A DNA stretch of 64,000 nucleotides from Eucalyptus grandis. Its lineage: Eukaryota; Streptophyta; Magnoliopsida; Myrtales; Myrtaceae. The notes under the pieces are model-generated. The model worked only from the letters and a program-made list of their open reading frames with translations. It made no database searches and was not told where the DNA came from. Numbering within the stretch: position 1 is the stretch's first letter; every line of letters begins with the position of its first letter. The translations under genes and the position numbers were made by a program. Of this stretch, positions 24,101-36,454 are shown piece by piece. Location of the stretch: positions 41,460,112 through 41,524,111 of the forward strand of contig NC_052613.1 of NCBI RefSeq assembly GCF_016545825.1, in the 5' to 3' direction.

Positions 24101-24913
24101 AATCCTGTGGTCACTTTTTTTGTTAAATGATGGGATTTTGAATGTTTGTCACTGATATCTGCAGGATGATAATGATGAACTCCGGCGATCCCCTGGGACT
24201 CCTGTTTTCACAGCACCTGAGTGCTGTCTAGGTCCAGTCCCTTATCCTTTTTGGGCAATGATAGAACAAAATCTTGACATGAAATGATTTTTAACTTCTG
24301 CTCTGTAATATGATTTTCTTCCTGGTAAATAGGTCTCACTTATCACGGGAAGGCTGCTGATACTTGGGCTGTGGGAGTCACTCTTTACTGTATGGTCTTG
24401 GGACATTATCCTTTCCTTGGAGAAACACTGCAAGACACGTATGACAAGGTGCATATGCCTCACTCAGAACTTTACCCCTTCTTTCTCACCATTTCATCCC
24501 ATTAGTTGAGTTGAGTTTATGCTTTTTGAAATTTGTTGTGGCAGATAGTTAATAACCCTTTGATACTCCCGGATGGTCTCAATCCACAACTTAAGAACTT
24601 GCTGGAGGGGCTTCTTTGCAAAGGTTAGTATTAGTAGTGTTGGTGGGCTCCATCACATACCTTATCCCAACTGCAAGCTGTGCACAATGACTGTTTTTCC
24701 CCCTTCTTCTTTTAGTTGGATTGCTAAAATGCCAATCTATCGTATGCAGATCCAGAACACAGGTTGACATTGGATGCTGTTGCAGCTCATGCCTGGGTTG
24801 TTGGAGAAGACGGACCGATCCCTCAGTATTTATGCTGGTGCAAGCGCAAAAGCTTGGAGGCGCAAGAACGTGATGGGAGCAAAAATGATACTGACATGAG
24901 TTTGACTAACTGA
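21140..24913 (+). CDS. GRIK2: GRIK/SnAK-type protein kinase (SnRK1-activating kinase), 11 coding exons
   Basis: Exons: 21140-21469, 21961-22035, 22112-22156, 22665-22739, 23066-23153, 23284-23405, 23536-23631, 24165-24231, 24333-24448, 24545-24623 and 24750-24913. They total 418 residues (Arabidopsis GRIK2 about 407). GRIKs phosphorylate the SnRK1 catalytic subunit activation loop and were found as geminivirus Rep interactors. The N-terminus carries a Cys/Phe patch (MGCCSCFGF) and an acidic stretch. The kinase domain has the glycine loop GSGSYGKV (128-135), Lys150 in YAIK, HGDIKPDN with Asp251, and DFS at 269-271 in place of DFG, followed by RRSPGTPVFTAPE. HGD and DFS are, as I recall, normal for this family. 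Start 21140 (MFNKGYPIARFM) aligns with the spacing in GRIK1; the next in-frame ATG is 21173. Confidence 0.93.
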
Positions 24914-27900
24914 GTTTCGTTGACTTTTGAAATTACCTATCTGTATAGTAAAGCCCAAGAGCTTCTCCTTTCCTTTTCCTTATTGGCTCATGAGCTGGCG
25001 AATCTGGAGACGGGAATCAGAGATGCTGCTGGGAGGAATTATCCGTTGAAACAGGGATGAAAGACCTGTGCTCAGAGTGGAAATAGAGATGGATAGATAT
25101 GTCTGGATGGCTCTAGAATGCAGATATGAGTTTTAGTAGGTTAAGGCTTTTGGGATTTTGTTCATGATCTCTTGCCGGAAGATTAGCTTGTCTTGCCATT
25201 TACATTGGGTTCATAGGTTTTGAAACTGAGAGAGAGATTGTACTGACATTAGTCAATTCCTTAACGATTTGCTTAATGCTTGATTTTCTACCGTCTTTGG
25301 TTATAGTATGATTGAGTAATAGTCTCACTGCACTTCACTGATATTCCTCACTAGTTGGATCGACGTGGTACCTTATACAATCATAACAAATTTTCCGGCG
25401 TGAAGTCTTCATTCATGCCTACATCCTCTCTATGTGATGGATGGGGCTGGAGATCTCATTGACAGGTGCAGAAAGCAACAAGTGGCAAGTGGTCCTCGAA
25501 TGGTTCTCCGAGTCATGCTGTGAATAGAGATGGTTTTGAGTTATACATCGTTCTTTAGAAAAAAAACAAGAAGCACTCGCGTGCGCATAATCAAAAGTTC
25601 AGTATACACATTAGAGAAGCCTCTCATTACCACGTCTTATTCGAAAGAGCCATGCTTGCAAACACGGATGTTCTTATCATCACTCGCTCTATAATTGTTT
25701 AATCGAGAGAAGAAGAGTAATGGGTTAGGTGAGTCTGTCAGAGATTATCTTCATCTTTATGTGTCATCATCTTCAATGGGGACAAAAGTAACACAAGCCG
25801 GATTTGGTCCACTTTGGCCTTTCCATGTAGTCTAGCAATCATGAATAGCGCATTTTGTCGAAAAATACTCTGTAGGTGGGTTGGTTTCGAAGTGAAGTCA
25901 AGAACTAGCGAATCCCTCTTTATGATGCCATAGATAGAATGGATTTGGGCCGTCGGATCGGATGGATTTTATACCGTCCATTACGGTTAGCTCGACGTAG
26001 GAAAGTGTTCCACCTTGAAGGCTGGGAGGAGTCGGCAAACTTGAAAAGTAAAGTCGTGGTGTTGGAGATGAAGATTAGATAGATGGCTAGTTGCGATTTT
26101 AGCTTCTTTTGGTGGGATGAATATCGACCTTTCAGGCCAGACTTATAGAGCCGAAAGAGGGGGGAAGAGTCGATGAGCACAGCAAAGCATTGAACATTCA
26201 AAACCTACTTCAACTCACAATAATGAAGTTCTGCAGACGGGCGATGATCAAGACCGGAACCAACGAATGAGTTCAACTTCAAAGCACGTGTCGGTCGGCA
26301 TGACCCCTTCCGTTCGCCGAAGTCAAAGCTCTACATCAAATTTGCCACGCATCGCGGTTATAGGGAAGATTTAATGAGGGCATACCTTAAAAGATCATCT
26401 CAACGACACCCTTTTACTTCCTCATAGAAATACACTCCGTATCTTTCGTTTCAAATGGTATCATGAGCAATCTTTCTTGCATTAACACTCATATCATCAT
26501 TTTTCATCAAAAACAATTTGATGTCGAAATTATGATTTGATAGTCGCTGCTCCTCATCCGTTTGCATTTCTTCTTCTTCGTTCGCTTTTGCGTTTTCAAT
26601 TTTTCTCCATGGAAAAAAGTAAGAAGGCCTCATTTGGTTTCTTCAGAGTCGTGGAACGCTAAAATTCAAGGTAGGGAGCTGGGGAAGAAGAGACGTGCCT
26701 TGGACAATTCAAACTTCGATAAAGTGTAGCCTTTGACGACAGAAGATGCGGCTCAAACCCACCCGTGATTAGATCCCCAATATGCATGCGCTCTTGCAGA
26801 CTTTTTTATTCATCTTTCTATTTGTTTATTCTACCTTTTTTTCTTTTTATTTTAAGGCGGCTGTCAACTAAAAAATTGCTCTAACTTCACCTCAATCTAT
26901 ATATGTATCTGATGCGTGCGAGCTCACTCCATTTTAACCATTAGATCATGTAAATCTTGTGTGGAACATTTATTATTTAATAACCGAGATGGAGTAGATT
27001 ACATGCTTTTAGTATAATTAAATTTCTTTCTTTCTTTTTTTCTTCAAATTTCCTTGCGGTCGTATCGTATGGACGGCAAGATAACTCATTTGGACAAGTG
27101 CTCCAGAAGCTGGACGCCGGTTCCTTTCTCTTTTCTTGCTTTGGCGATAACCTGCGCGTTCGTTTGGGATTTCCTTCTTTATGGTCACTACATCTTTAAC
27201 ATTGTCGAAAGCTAATGTAAGATTATCGAACGCATAGGACATTACCAAGAAATCATAACGATTTAACGACCTCCAACTTCCATCGCCCCGGGGCTTTTGC
27301 ACTGTTTGTTGACTCCGGCTAGTCACCCGTTCCTTATTTTCTCTTTAATTAAAGATCAAGTAGTATCCGACTCACCTTCACGCACTTTGTCCGATACATC
27401 TCTTAGATAATCCGAAAAGACGCGACTAATCATCGTTCAACGCGACATTAAGTAGTTGTTTTATTTTCGTGTCTCGATCTAACCAAAATATCTTTCGAAT
27501 AACGATGGACTACCAACTTAAGTATATACATTGGTGCTGTTATTACGTGCAATTGTTCACATGATTAATCACAATTCAAAAGAAGATTGTACTCCTGTTC
27601 TTTCCCTAAAGTTTTACATTAATTCTACAAAAAGCTCTCAAACTTTAGATCAAATCCCAATTTTGTCGTGATCTTTTTTTTTTTTGTCTAAAGAAGTCCA
27701 CAACTTTCACCCTAATCCAAATTTGCCCATCCATCCATAAATTAGCGCTAGTTTCTTCAAAATTATCAATATGTGAGGTTGTTGTTTTTCTTCCATAATA
27801 AGATGTGAGTGGTGGTGAATACATAAGTATCTACAATGAACATCTAACTAACCCTAATGTTGATAATTTTAAAGAAGTAACGTGATTTTTTTACGTGTGA

Positions 27901-28250
27901 AAGTTGAGAATTTTTTTTTTTTTTTTTTTCAAAGTTTGGGTTAGAATTGAGATTGGACTTAAAATAGAGGGATTTTTTTTAGAGAATTAGGCCGTGAAGT
28001 TTTGACGAAGATAGTCAATTTTTTTGTTCCACAAAATTGACTTGGTGAATTCAAATGAATCTAATGTGGTTTTTCGCCTACTTACATTGCATTGAAACGT
28101 GTCGCGAATGCCATGTCACAAGGACAAAAGAACAAAAGCAATCATGTCACCAAATTGACCCAAAATGAAAAAGCTGGGGGCTAAAACAGAATTAAGAAGG
28201 AAGTGAGGGGCGAAAATGGAAGCACCGCGAACATCTTTTGTTATTTAACG
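24914..28250. other. Intergenic between GRIK kinase and F-box/kelch gene
   Basis: The first ~400 bp hold the kinase 3' UTR. The rest has no supported exon. At 27.6-28.0 kb there is a loosely inverted-repeat, T-run-rich stretch (phrases like CAAACTTTAGATC and its reverse) that looks like a decayed miniature element. Open frames at 25920-26201 and 27018-27326 have no domain. Confidence 0.5.
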
Positions 28251-28276
28251 CGATTCTCTCTCTCTTTCTGCCCTCC

Positions 28277-28302
28277 CCTCTCTCTCTCTCTCTCTCTCTC
28301 TC
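28277..28302. repeat. (CT)n tract in the probable leader of the F-box/kelch gene
   Basis: A near-perfect CT dinucleotide tract lies within a pyrimidine-rich stretch about 0.8 kb upstream of the ATG. A possible leader intron runs from GTAAAT at 28536 to the TTTTTTTCAG ending near 28733. Confidence 0.6.
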
Positions 28303-29119
28303 AAGCTGTGCCAGCTCAGTTTTTATGTGCTAAAGTAGCTCCCATCTTATTCTCTCTCTCTCTCCGGCGCCGGAATCCGGCGACATGTCCGCCGGCGACG
28401 ACCGCACCGCGAATGCCAAGCGCTGAGATCGAGGGCCGCGATTCCGAATTCCCCGGTACGCACGCGCTCGCCCGCCATCGGCTCGGCCGTTCGGGAGGCT
28501 CGCTCTGATCTTCATGGCGCCCCCCCCACGCTAGCGGTAAATCGCATGCGGATCCGAGCCCGGTTGTCGCAAATTGATTCGCTCCGAATCCGGATTGATT
28601 CGCGCAACATTTCATTCGATGTTCGATTTTTTTTCTCTCTTTTGATTCCCGTTCGTTCGTAGTAGCGGGAACGGAAGCCGGATGATGTTGTGGCGCCGGT
28701 GCTCATGTCGAGTTTCTGACTGATTTTTTTCAGATTCGTGAACCCGGTTCGATTGCTTGTATGGAGGAGACGCGCGCGATGCTATCGGTGACGGGGAGGC
28801 TCTGGTTGATCGTTCGTGGGAATTATGAGCTTTTGCCCAAATTAGAAGCTTTGGTTCGTTAGAAGCGTTTTAAATTCGGGCATGATCTGAAGAAGGCGGT
28901 TTCGGGTTCGTCGTTTCCCAGTTGGATGAATTTATCTGAAGAATGAAAAGGAGATGGAAGTTGATTGCGTGCAAAGGCCAAGACTTATTTCCTGGATATG
29001 GCGTCATAGAACTTTACTTTAGCGTTTTCTAGAAATCTTTCTGCGTGGGAAATTGCGGGCATTTTGCGTGGAGGGTCGGTATAGTATAGACAGATACGGT
29101 GAAAAAGGATTGTTCAGAG

Positions 29120-30259
29120 ATGGAGGAGGTACAGGAAGAAGTGGATTCTGTTTTTAGCTTAAGTTTGATGGGAGAAGTGGATGATGGTCATTCACCATCC
29201 AGGCTGAGACCAAGTGATTCACTCCTTCCGGGTCTTATAGATGATGTTGCTTTAAACTGTCTTGCTTGGGTTTGTCGATCTGATTATGCTTCGTTATCGT
29301 GTACCAACACGAGGTTTAGAAAATTAATCAGGAGTGGGCTTTTGTATGAGCTGAGGAGGCGGATGGGTATCATTGAACATTGGGTGTATTTTGTTTGTGA
29401 TCCAAGAGGGTGGGAGGCGTTTGACCCTGTTAGAAAGAAGTGGATGTCCTTGCCTAAGATGCCTTGTGATGAATGCTTCAACCATGCAGATAAGGAATCG
29501 TTGGCTGTCGGCACTGAATTGTTGGTTTTTGGCCGTGAGCTGTTGGATTTTGCCATTTGGAAGTATAACTTGGTTCATCTAAGTTGGGTAAAGTGCGAGG
29601 GAATGGAATACAGACGCTGCTTGTTTGCCTCTGGTTGCCTTGGCTCTATTGCTATCGTGGCAGGTGGAAGTGATAAGAAGGGGAATATACTGAAATCGGC
29701 TGAGTTGTATGATTCTTCCACCGGTAAATGGGAGTTGTTACCTAGTATGCACACACCACGTAGATTGTGTTCTGGTTTTTTTATGGACGGCAAATTCTAC
29801 GTGATTGGTGGGATGTCGAGCCCTACTGATTCATTAACATGTGGAGAAGAGTATGACCTAGAGACAAAGAAGTGGAGGAAGATAGAGGGAATGTACCCAA
29901 ATGTCAATAAGGCTGCTCAGGCACCTCCACTTGTGGCTGTTGTGGATGATGAGCTCTACTCTGTAGAGCCCTTGACCAACATGGTGAAGAAGTACAACAA
30001 AGTGAAGAACACCTGGGATGTGCTGGGGAGGCTTCCGGTCAAGGCTGATTCTTCGAATGGTTGGGGCCTTGCTTTCAAGGCATGTGGCAAAGAACTTTTG
30101 GTTGTCGGAGGGCAGAGAGGTCCAGAAGGTGAAGCTATTGTGCTGAACTCTTGGAATCCAAAATCGGGGGTCAAGAATGGCACTTTGGATTGGAAGGTGC
30201 TTGGTGTCAAGGAGAATGTTGGGGTGTTTGTATACAATTGCGCTGTGATGGGTTGCTGA
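29120..30259 (+). CDS. F-box/kelch-repeat protein (At5g60570 type), single coding exon
   Basis: 379 residues from ATG 29120 ([10 protein letters not shown]). An F-box spans about residues 34-80 ([20 protein letters not shown], then [13 protein letters not shown]), the SKP1-binding module. It is followed by a plant-type GWEAFDP...WMSLPKMP segment and four to five kelch repeats, e.g. [27 protein letters not shown] with [13 protein letters not shown], and LLVVGGQRG, expected to fold as a beta-propeller that recruits a substrate. It is presumably the specificity subunit of an SCF E3 ligase; the target is unknown. Length fits At5g60570 (393 residues), and it occupies the same place after GRIK2. 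The intronless coding region is usual in this subfamily. Antisense open frames within it are shadows. Confidence 0.93.
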   Translation: MEEVQEEVDSVFSLSLMGEVDDGHSPSRLRPSDSLLPGLIDDVALNCLAWVCRSDYASLSCTNTRFRKLIRSGLLYELRRRMGIIEHWVYFVCDPRGWEAFDPVRKKWMSLPKMPCDECFNHADKESLAVGTELLVFGRELLDFAIWKYNLVHLSWVKCEGMEYRRCLFASGCLGSIAIVAGGSDKKGNILKSAELYDSSTGKWELLPSMHTPRRLCSGFFMDGKFYVIGGMSSPTDSLTCGEEYDLETKKWRKIEGMYPNVNKAAQAPPLVAVVDDELYSVEPLTNMVKKYNKVKNTWDVLGRLPVKADSSNGWGLAFKACGKELLVVGGQRGPEGEAIVLNSWNPKSGVKNGTLDWKVLGVKENVGVFVYNCAVMGC

Positions 30260-33200
30260 CTGGTAAATCAGAATTGACTTGAAGAAGGTACAGTACCTGC
30301 TATCTGACCTGGCCGTTTAGGATGCTATCTTGCACATTTGTTTCAGCAACCAGACTAAGTCTTTACAATAGGATTTGAACGTTGAACTTGGTTTTCTTTC
30401 TCAATGCTTGTATTTGGTTATGTTTATCCCTCCCCTTATTTGATGTTTATTGCATAAGAGGAATAGAGAAATCATTTCAGCCTTGTCTCATCTCTCTGTC
30501 TGATGCACAGGGAGGTCATCCCTGCAAATGAAGTGAAAAGTTTTAGTGTGTACAATAATGACATTCATCTTTTGATTCTTAATTTGGCTTCTTTTCTGTT
30601 ATCTTTTTCATTGAAGCCGTTTTCAAGGAAAATTTGGATTTTGTTCCTTGGATTTGAAGTTCCATGTTCCAATTTAAACATCATTCTAGTTGTGGTCTCG
30701 TGTAAAGAAAATGCTTAGCAATTTGCTTCAGATATCTTTGCTCAAAGCCCGGTGTTGAAAAGATGGCATGGTTGAATCAGACATGTCATCATTGTCATGC
30801 AAAAGCACTCTGATTTCCAAGAAATCAATACGGATTATAGACCATGACATAATGAAGTTGGCATCATTTCAAAACAGGATGCCAGATGCACTGTTGTGAG
30901 CATTTGGAAATGTCAGTGCGCTTGGGTAGTGAGGATGTTTCTTGCTTGACCATGGTGTAACCTGTTCTGCACTTTTACAATGAAATTTTTTTGCATAGTG
31001 GGAGAAAATTGACATACTTGCTTTGCACGTCATAGCTTTTAGTCTCTTTAGTATATTTCAAATGCACGGTTAGTTGTCTTCCTCCGCTGCTCATCTCACA
31101 CAGTTTTCTCTGATTTATTAGGCTTTTTTGCCAGATCTTCTGTTGCTCCTTGGGTCAAGCATTTGCACCATATAAGATTTGTCAAGTTAAATTTCGTTTT
31201 CATCACACTGTCTGTCTGGATTGTTGCAGCAGTTCAGTTTCATCTGATTAGTTTTTTGGGCAATCTTAGATGAGTTTCTTCCAGCTCGTCTAGGGTCTTG
31301 AAAAATTTGCGAGCGACCATAAGTCGCAAAGGGTTCGACTTATTGTGATGGTCAGTAGCCTTGTCGAACTCTTTACAATGCCTGCCAGAATGAATGTTTC
31401 GCATGGTTATTAAAAGTAAAAAGAAGGCGTCCCCGTGCACAAGGCCCTCCACACAGCAGGGGCCGGGGAGGGAATATTCGGCATTGTCATGATAAATAAT
31501 CATCCGACTTGTTTCTTCCCTGTCTGTATATTCAACATGAATGACACGAGGGAAGAAAAACCAGGCTCGGTTCATAACATTCGACGCCATTTTGACAGGT
31601 CTGGTTTCCAGTCTGCGCTTTCATATTAGGAATTATTTCGCACTTTTACCACATCCTTAGCAGCTCTATGGTTCTGCTTGTTTCTTTTCTGGTACTATTG
31701 ATTACCAAAGTACACTGGTCTGTGTTGGGTACGGACTAAAAGGAGGAGGAAGTACTATTGCCATTCGTGCAATGCAGCAACGGGACTAGTCAGCGGGCCA
31801 AGACCCTAGGCCCTTTCATTATTGTACTTCGGATCTCTGCGTCATTGCAGGCAGGCCCATATGAACAGAACTTGGTTCATAGTATTTCTTGTTCCCCAAC
31901 GTTTGAGGTGATGGAGGACGCAGTATGGGGTTGGGTTAGGGTGGGGCAGGCAAACTGGTCCTTAATCTCTTGTCTCGATTTTCTCTCCCAATTCTCCGTA
32001 GTTGTCACAAAATCCTTCGTAAGAAGGGATCATCGACAGCAGGGGAGTAAGCCTGGACTGGGCAACCACAGCAATACCTGAATCCGAACCAGGAAGAAAA
32101 AAGATTATGGAATTATATTCGAGGCATGGTTAGACATATTAAGGGTGCACTTATTTGAGTAATTGTTTTCCCAAAATTAGTTTTCTCCACTTTCATCAAA
32201 AATATCTAGTTGACCAAAAATGTTTTTCGTTCAATGAAAAATTCATGTATAAAATTAGAAAAGTGGATTCCTAAATTTAAAGAGTTTGAGGAATTGCTCA
32301 TCTTTATTTTTTAATATTTCATGTTTTTCTTCTTCTTTTTTCATTTTCTTTCTTTTTTTTTTTTTTTTTTTTTTCCTTCTCTCCGTCAATTGTTAGGTCT
32401 TGGTGACAACTAGTGACCGCCAAAAGCATAGGCTGATGAGGATCAAGCTCAAGCCCAGCTTGTGGCTTGATACTGGCTGTCATCAAGGCCCGCAAGCCGA
32501 CAAAGGAAGAAGGAAAAGAAAAAGAAACAAAAGAAAAAAGATTATTTAAGAAATTTTTTTCCTTAGATAAAGTTAGGAGATTGAAATTATTTTCCAAATG
32601 AGTTATAAATACGCAAAAACATTTTTGGTCACATATCACTAAATAAAAAAATATATATACATTATTATCTTAAGACTGAGCACGAGCTCCGACTTGATGT
32701 GACATTCACATGTTCAAGCTTAGTTCTAACCTAACCCAACCAAAACATGGATCTTTAGTGGAGTTGAAGCTGGACTACCCAGGTTACTAGAACTACAACA
32801 GTCGACGTCGAGGCGGGTCTTAGTTGATTGGGTTAGGTATTGTCTATGATATTCAAATTTTGACTACTCCTCCAGCCATAGAATCGAATCGAACTCAATG
32901 ACTAGACGGCACGATTGACTAGCTGTTGCGAGCTTGACCACGGGTCAACCGCTTGTAGAGGCAAAAGCAGTGGACGATGGAGTCAGAATAGGATCATGAT
33001 CGTCTTTTGATTTTTTGCTTTGATGAGTTTGTGCCTACCTTTGCTTTTTGGATCAGCCTGAAGAACAAAGAGAAGCCTCAAAGTTCATTTTCCCCCTTCC
33101 TTTCTCTTCTTTTCTTCTGGGTTTTTTCAGCTTTTTTTATCCTCCTTGTCCAACATAAATCCTTTTCATCCACCGGCTTTCTCTTCTTTTCAATTCGCAG

Positions 33201-33935
33201 CCCGAGCCTTGCAGGCGATGGACCCTTCTGGACCTAATGGCGAAGTCATGGTCCATTTTGCCATGTCCCAAAAATAATACTTAGATTCTCTTTTCTTTTT
33301 CACCCAAAATTTTCAAAAGAAGGGAAAAAGAAAAGATACTTTGTATGGACATAGAGCTTTCTATGAGCACTTTCTTGGGCTTATATTGTGCCCTTTTCAT
33401 TTTGTCCGGAAAAAGGTTCGTTGTCATCGTTGAGCTTAAGACCTATCAAACGAGTGAGTTAAGTTGACTTGAAAGTAATCTAACCCAAGTTAACCAATTT
33501 AGTCCGTTTTGATAAATTTCTATGCAATACAAATCTAGTGACTCATACCAAACTTAACATGCACCTGACTCTATTTATATTGTTAAAACACTGCTATATT
33601 TAACTTAATTTTAAAAACTCAAACATAAACTAAAGTAAAAGAATGGAGTGAGCAAGCGTGAGATCGAGTGAAAGCAAGCGAGAGGAAAAGAGAGACGTAG
33701 AGATGAGTTGCATTTAAATAAATTACAAACCTATTTAACATCTATATTAAACCCATTTATGACTCATTTATTGAATATAACTTACTCATATAACAACCCT
33801 ATGAGTTAAGAAATGGGTTTATGATCACTTTTAATAGGTCTAGTTGAACTATCGGCCAAGTTAAATTCCACTGATTATGTATTCATCTTATTGAGCAAAC
33901 CAATTTCCTCCCAAGTTCTTTCTAATGGAGACGTA

Positions 33936-34572
33936 GGGGCTACATGGTAATGTTCTTTTCTTTTGTTTATGAACAAAAATTTTGTTTTTTTGTTCCCGGG
34001 AACAAAAACGCGTTTGTTTGCGTTTTCGTTTAAAAACTGTTTTTTTGTTCCCAGAATGAAATTGGAACAAAAAAGAAACAAAAAAAAAAGTTACTTTTCT
34101 GTTCCATAAACACTTCTTGAAGAACAATTATCTTTCTTTTTTTTCTTCTTTTCTTCTTCTTTTTTCTTTGGCCGGTCACCAACGCCTCGACCATGGTCGG
34201 CGACCGGCCTCGAGGGCGACGCCGCCGAGGGTCGGCGACCTCGCCGGAGTGTCACCGGCCCCTCTGGAGGCCGAGCTCGCCCGGCCAAGGCGAGACCGAA
34301 GCTCGCCCGGCCACCACCGAGGTTGCCGGCCAAAAGAAGAAAAAAAAAGAAAAAAAAAGAAAGGAAAATGAAAAATAAAATAAAAATATTAAAAAATTAA
34401 AAGAAACAAAAAAGAATATAAATTTACCAAACGTGTTTCTATTCATTTTTTATTCCCAACAAGTTTACCAAATGCATCTTTTCTGGTCAAAAATTGTTCC
34501 TCGAACGTAAATAGTTTTTTCTATTTCTATTTCTTAACAATTTTTAAACGAAACGTTACCAAATGCACCCAT
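33936..34572. mobile_element. Probable non-autonomous DNA transposon (hAT-like MITE)
   Basis: The left end (CATGGTAATGTTC) and the reverse of the right end (CATTTGGTAACGTTT) are similar. Both arms are AAC/GTT-rich, with repeated TTTACCAAA and GTTCCC phrases. The centre (34.17-34.33 kb) is GC-rich, with CGGCGACC and GCTCGCCCGGCC units. No clear target duplication and no transposase frame. Confidence 0.45.
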
Positions 34573-35850
34573 AATCGACAAAATCATTCGATACTCTTTC
34601 AATTTGCGTATCTCCGATATGTATTTTCGTTGTGTGTAAGTGTCAAAATCATTTGCACTAACTACCTGAAGCAGCCTCTTCTCTTTAGGTAGGTATTGGC
34701 AAGCAAAGGGACCTAACTTTTGTCATTTTGTTTGAAAATTTGTGTGAAAACAGATGGTTTCCCTGTTTCAAATGAACCTAAACCCTAACTTTGTGCCTAA
34801 AAGTAGATCGTACTAACATTATCCATCGGATTGCAAAAAAAAAAAAACATTATCCATCGGAAGTCGAGGCCCAGGAGACTTTGCAAAATTTGATGAACTT
34901 AGCTTACCCTAGATCCATATTTTCGTAAAATCAAAAAGAAGTTTGATTTCAAAGTTTGGTTCCATAAGTCCTTCTATACAGTTGGCGTGCCATTTTCTGT
35001 ACAGGACAAGTAGAATCATCCAGGGATTACAATAATCTGAATTTGATCCCCAATCTTTTCTTCTATTTTTTTTTCCAATGATTGGACAATCCAAAAGGAG
35101 AATTATATTCCCATCATTCAGTTAAATAACTCCAAAAATATGTGGACCGTCAAATTCTTTTGTTCACGAATCCATCCTGCTCTTTTCCAACCGCATAATA
35201 AAACAATAATAACAATAAAATACAGAAAGAATGTTCGTTCACTAATAATTGATTTGTTCCGGTAAAATGTTTCCTGTGGGCTCGAATAATTTTGAGATTG
35301 AGTAAAAATATTTTGCACCTTGAAGGCATATTTAGAAGAAGCTTTTCAAGATACTTGCCGACTTTTGGCTAAATCGCAGAAAATAATGTTAGAATACGAA
35401 GGAACTCGAATAGTTCATATAGAAATCGTACAATCCATATCTATATAGGTGCTTTTTGAAAGCTGTCGGGCGTTCAGCGTTTGATAAAACTGAAATCCCA
35501 AAGATTAAAGAGAAATAAATTTAAACGGACTCTAAAGTTATGCAAAGTAAATCAAGTAACTAAACAGATGAAAGCGGGGAAAAAGAACTGCAAGATCCGG
35601 ATTGTTCCGCTTCTGCCCTCTCTCGCACCTTGTACCTCGTCAATTGGATGATGATGGTGCACGATGAAACCGGTTCTTTCTTCTTTTTTTTAATTTCAGT
35701 GCATGATGTGATATCGGTCCATCGGTGAATCATCATCCATCCATTGCCTGCTGCATGCTGGTGCGCAGCAGCTTTGCCAACCCTCGGCCTTTTACTTGAC
35801 CGAATGATAACGTGGGCGAGCGAGCAAGGTTCGCTACGGTCGAGAGATGG

Positions 35851-35874
35851 CACGCACGCACGCACGCACGCACG
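35851..35874. repeat. (CACG)n tetranucleotide microsatellite
   Basis: About six CACG units in tandem, ending in CGCGG. Polymorphism is likely, and there is no coding role. Confidence 0.9.
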
Positions 35875-36260
35875 CGGTTAACGTCCAAAATCAAAATCTA
35901 AGATGCATCGTCCGCTGTGCTCTGTTCAGGGGAACAGTGTTTTGGCCACCCGCAGAGCACACATTGCAAGCAGAGCATTAAACAAGTGATGCTCTGTCGT
36001 TCACTTATCGACGACATGATGAACCAATTATCACACGCAAAAGGTGGCGAGAAGTCCTCGCGCACTGCACGGAACTTAAGTGGGGGGTGCTTGTGTGTCG
36101 TGCGTGCCTGCGCGTACGTTTTGGGAGGGCCCTCCATGATAATGAAAATCTTCGCACCACCATTAAATGAAGTTAACGCTAACGCTTCATCTCCTCCAGG
36201 ATCCCATTTATGTCCAACACTCAATTCCTCTTTCTATTTTAAACTTCCTCACACACACCC

Positions 36261-36313
36261 TTCTTCTACTTCTTCTTCTTCTTCTCTCTCCCTCCTCCCT
36301 CTCTCTCTCTCTC
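36261..36313. repeat. (TTC)n and (CT)n tracts in the RING-CH gene leader
   Basis: A TTC run is followed by a CT run 140-190 bp upstream of the ATG; this is a typical pyrimidine-rich plant 5' leader. Confidence 0.75.
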
Positions 36314-36454
36314 CCCCTCTTTTCTTCCTTTTCCAAGTTGTAAGCGTTATGGTGTGACTTTTTGTATGGTCTCGTGCTGATTTCTGTGTTCTGTTCCGAA
36401 GGTTGCTCTGTTTGCTGAATCCTCTGTATACCCTTTCGGGGATTTTTAATAAAA

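Larger units (their letters stand above)
30260..36240. other. 6-kb gene-poor stretch between F-box/kelch and RING-CH genes
   Basis: The first ~500 bp are likely 3' UTR of the F-box gene. No other exon is supported; open frames such as 31240-31590, 32319-32639 and 35917-36357 have no domain. It includes an inverted-repeat element (33936-34572), several T or A homopolymers (near 32350, 34080 and 34830) and a CACG repeat (35851-35874). Confidence 0.5.

Noticed and set aside
35917..36357. 146-residue plus-strand open frame before the RING-CH gene
   Set aside because: It ends in Ser-rich repeats made by the TTC and CT tracts of the leader. It is not conserved-looking.
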